Positions 4,938 through 5,867 of a DNA stretch of 5,867 nt are shown here, one piece after another; positions within the stretch are counted from its first letter, which is position 1, and each line of letters opens with the position of its first letter. The stretch comes from an uncultured Collinsella sp. (GTDB lineage: Bacteria > Actinomycetota > Coriobacteriia > Coriobacteriales > Coriobacteriaceae): the NCBI GenBank assembly GCA_900554585.1, contig USHS01000093.1, positions 1 through 5,867 on the forward strand. Reading direction: 5' to 3'. Both the position numbers and the translations under genes were made by a program. The notes under the pieces are model-generated. The model had not been told where the DNA came from. It was given only the letters and a program-made list of their open reading frames with translations, and ran no database searches.

Positions 4938-5765
4938 ATGCAAACTTACGAATCGGACGCCAATATCGGAAACATTAAGATTCTCGCCGTTGATATGGAC
5001 AAGACGCTTCTCACCGACGAGCGAGTGTTGCCGCAGGGTCTTGATGAGCGCCTAGACAAGCTCGCCGAGACTGGCATCGTATTCTGCCCCGCCAGCGGAC
5101 GCCCCGCCCCAAAACTCGAAGAAATGTTCGAGGGCATTAAGGACCGCCTTGCTTTTTGCCCCGACAATGGAGCTTGCGTGATCTACCGCGGCAACTTTAT
5201 CTATAAGAGCAACATCGATGTGGCGCTGTATCAGCAGGTGCTCGCTCGTGCCTCGGAGGACCCGCGCGCCGTTCCCGTCCTGTGCTGCTACGACGAGTTC
5301 TATGTGCTCGCCCGCGACCATCAGTACCACGACGAAATCAGCGTGTACTACAACACGATCAACTATGTCGACACCTTTGAGGGCCTTGATATCGAGTCCA
5401 ATAAGATCTCGGTCTTTTTCCCTGCCTACGATGCCGAGCCCGCATTCCGCGAGACCTTCAACCCCGAGTTCTCGGACAAGCTCTACGTCACCAATGCGGG
5501 CCGCGAGTGGATCGACTTTATGAACCTGGGTGTCGACAAGGGCGCCGGCGTCGCGCACCTGTGCGAGCACCTGGACATCGATATCGCCGATGCGGCAGCC
5601 GTGGGCGATACGTACAATGACATCCCCATGCTTGAGCGCGTCGGACACAGCTTTGTCGTGGACAACGCCGAGGAGCATATGAATGCGCACGCCAAGTGGC
5701 GCATTCCGAGCAACAACGACGGGGGCGTACTGACGCTCATCGACGCCATCTTAGCGGCTCGGTAG
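4938..5765 (+). CDS. Cof-type HAD-superfamily (IIB) hydrolase
   Basis: The 275-residue product has all four HAD motifs: motif I DMDKT (Asp19 nucleophile, Asp21 acid/base), motif II Ser53 in PASGRP, motif III Lys201 in GVDKGAGV, and motif IV GDTYNDIPML (Asp224, Asp228). The roughly 145 residues between motifs II and III correspond to the C2B cap that defines Cof/YidA-like enzymes, which are Mg-dependent cytoplasmic phosphatases of sugar phosphates, nucleotides or cofactors. The substrate cannot be read from the sequence. Motif I has Lys where most members have Gly (DxDGT). The ATG at 4938 follows AAAGG (4924-4928) by 9 bases; about 12 residues precede the first core strand, slightly longer than typical. 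The gene is divergent from argG and ends before a hairpin terminator. Nothing ties it to arginine metabolism apart from position. Confidence 0.93.
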   Translation: MQTYESDANIGNIKILAVDMDKTLLTDERVLPQGLDERLDKLAETGIVFCPASGRPAPKLEEMFEGIKDRLAFCPDNGACVIYRGNFIYKSNIDVALYQQVLARASEDPRAVPVLCCYDEFYVLARDHQYHDEISVYYNTINYVDTFEGLDIESNKISVFFPAYDAEPAFRETFNPEFSDKLYVTNAGREWIDFMNLGVDKGAGVAHLCEHLDIDIADAAAVGDTYNDIPMLERVGHSFVVDNAEEHMNAHAKWRIPSNNDGGVLTLIDAILAAR

Positions 5766-5825
5766 CCGTCCCATCGGGCCTGGCCGGGCGGCACGGGATA
5801 ACTTTTCGTAGATTCCGCACGCAAA

Positions 5826-5848
5826 GAAAGCCACTTAATGTGGCTTTC
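5826..5848 (+). terminator. Hairpin terminator downstream of the HAD gene (possibly bidirectional)
   Basis: GAAAGCCAC (5826-5834) and GTGGCTTTC (5840-5848) form a perfect 9-bp stem with a 5-base loop, extendable by GCAA/TTGC further out. The stem has A-rich and T-rich outer ends on each strand, so it could stop transcription in both directions. It begins 60 bases after the HAD stop codon. Confidence 0.65.
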
Positions 5849-5867
5849 GTCTTGCGCAGGACCTGAC

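Noticed and set aside
5052..5690. 212-codon minus-strand frame opposite the HAD gene
   Set aside because: Antisense shadow of a gene with all four HAD motifs; no recognisable product or ribosome binding site context.
5766..5825. GC-rich GCCGTCCC...GGGCGGC near-palindrome after the HAD gene
   Set aside because: The arms need a bulge, and no T-run follows directly; the cleaner hairpin at 5826-5848 is the better terminator.
1..5867. CRISPR arrays, tRNA or rRNA genes, insertion sequences, attachment sites
   Set aside because: None seen by eye on either strand: no spaced identical repeats, no cloverleaf with a conserved T-loop, no transposase and no terminal inverted repeats.

Overview
The window is an ordinary-looking chromosomal stretch of a moderately GC-rich bacterium with GC-rich third codon positions, strong Shine-Dalgarno sites and short intergenic hairpins. 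The protein sequences look most like Coriobacteriia (a Collinsella-type actinobacterium). That placement is my inference from the feel of the sequences, not a search result.

Layout, left to right. The 3' end of a ribose-5-phosphate isomerase B gene (+) runs into a terminator and converges on ndk (-), nucleoside diphosphate kinase, which has its own perfect-stem terminator. Upstream of ndk are a candidate promoter and an AT-rich imperfect direct repeat. Next on the minus strand come the last two arginine-biosynthesis genes: argG (argininosuccinate synthase, 4385 to 3159) and, after a 543-base gap, argH (argininosuccinate lyase, 2615 to 1185), followed by a terminator. The gap is not empty: it holds several inverted repeats, a strong GC hairpin, and an unrecognised 56-residue reading frame (2908 to 2738) with an excellent ribosome binding site. 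On the far right, divergent from argG, is a Cof-type HAD-family phosphatase (+) with a hairpin terminator.

The most interesting element lies in the 550-base divergent region between argG and the HAD gene. On the minus strand, upstream of argG, there is a 24-codon leader peptide (4664 to 4590) with an AAGGAG ribosome binding site. Its last ten residues read RRQRAISRRR, six arginines out of ten. It is followed by a set of mutually exclusive RNA pairings: a hairpin made by the last Arg codons, a 12-bp bulged antiterminator-like hairpin, and a competing terminator-like structure ending in CGGG plus five U. This is the architecture of ribosome-mediated transcription attenuation, as known for trp, his and leu operons, but here with arginine as the sensed amino acid and argG as the target. 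Four of the six leader Arg codons are CGA, a codon absent from argG itself (12 of 12 Arg codons are CGC or CGU).

How the genes fit together: ArgG joins citrulline and aspartate to argininosuccinate, and ArgH splits it into arginine and fumarate. Low charged tRNA-Arg would stall the leader ribosome and let transcription into argG continue. Whether argH and the small ORF share that control is unclear, because a strong hairpin sits downstream of argG and no convincing argH promoter is visible.
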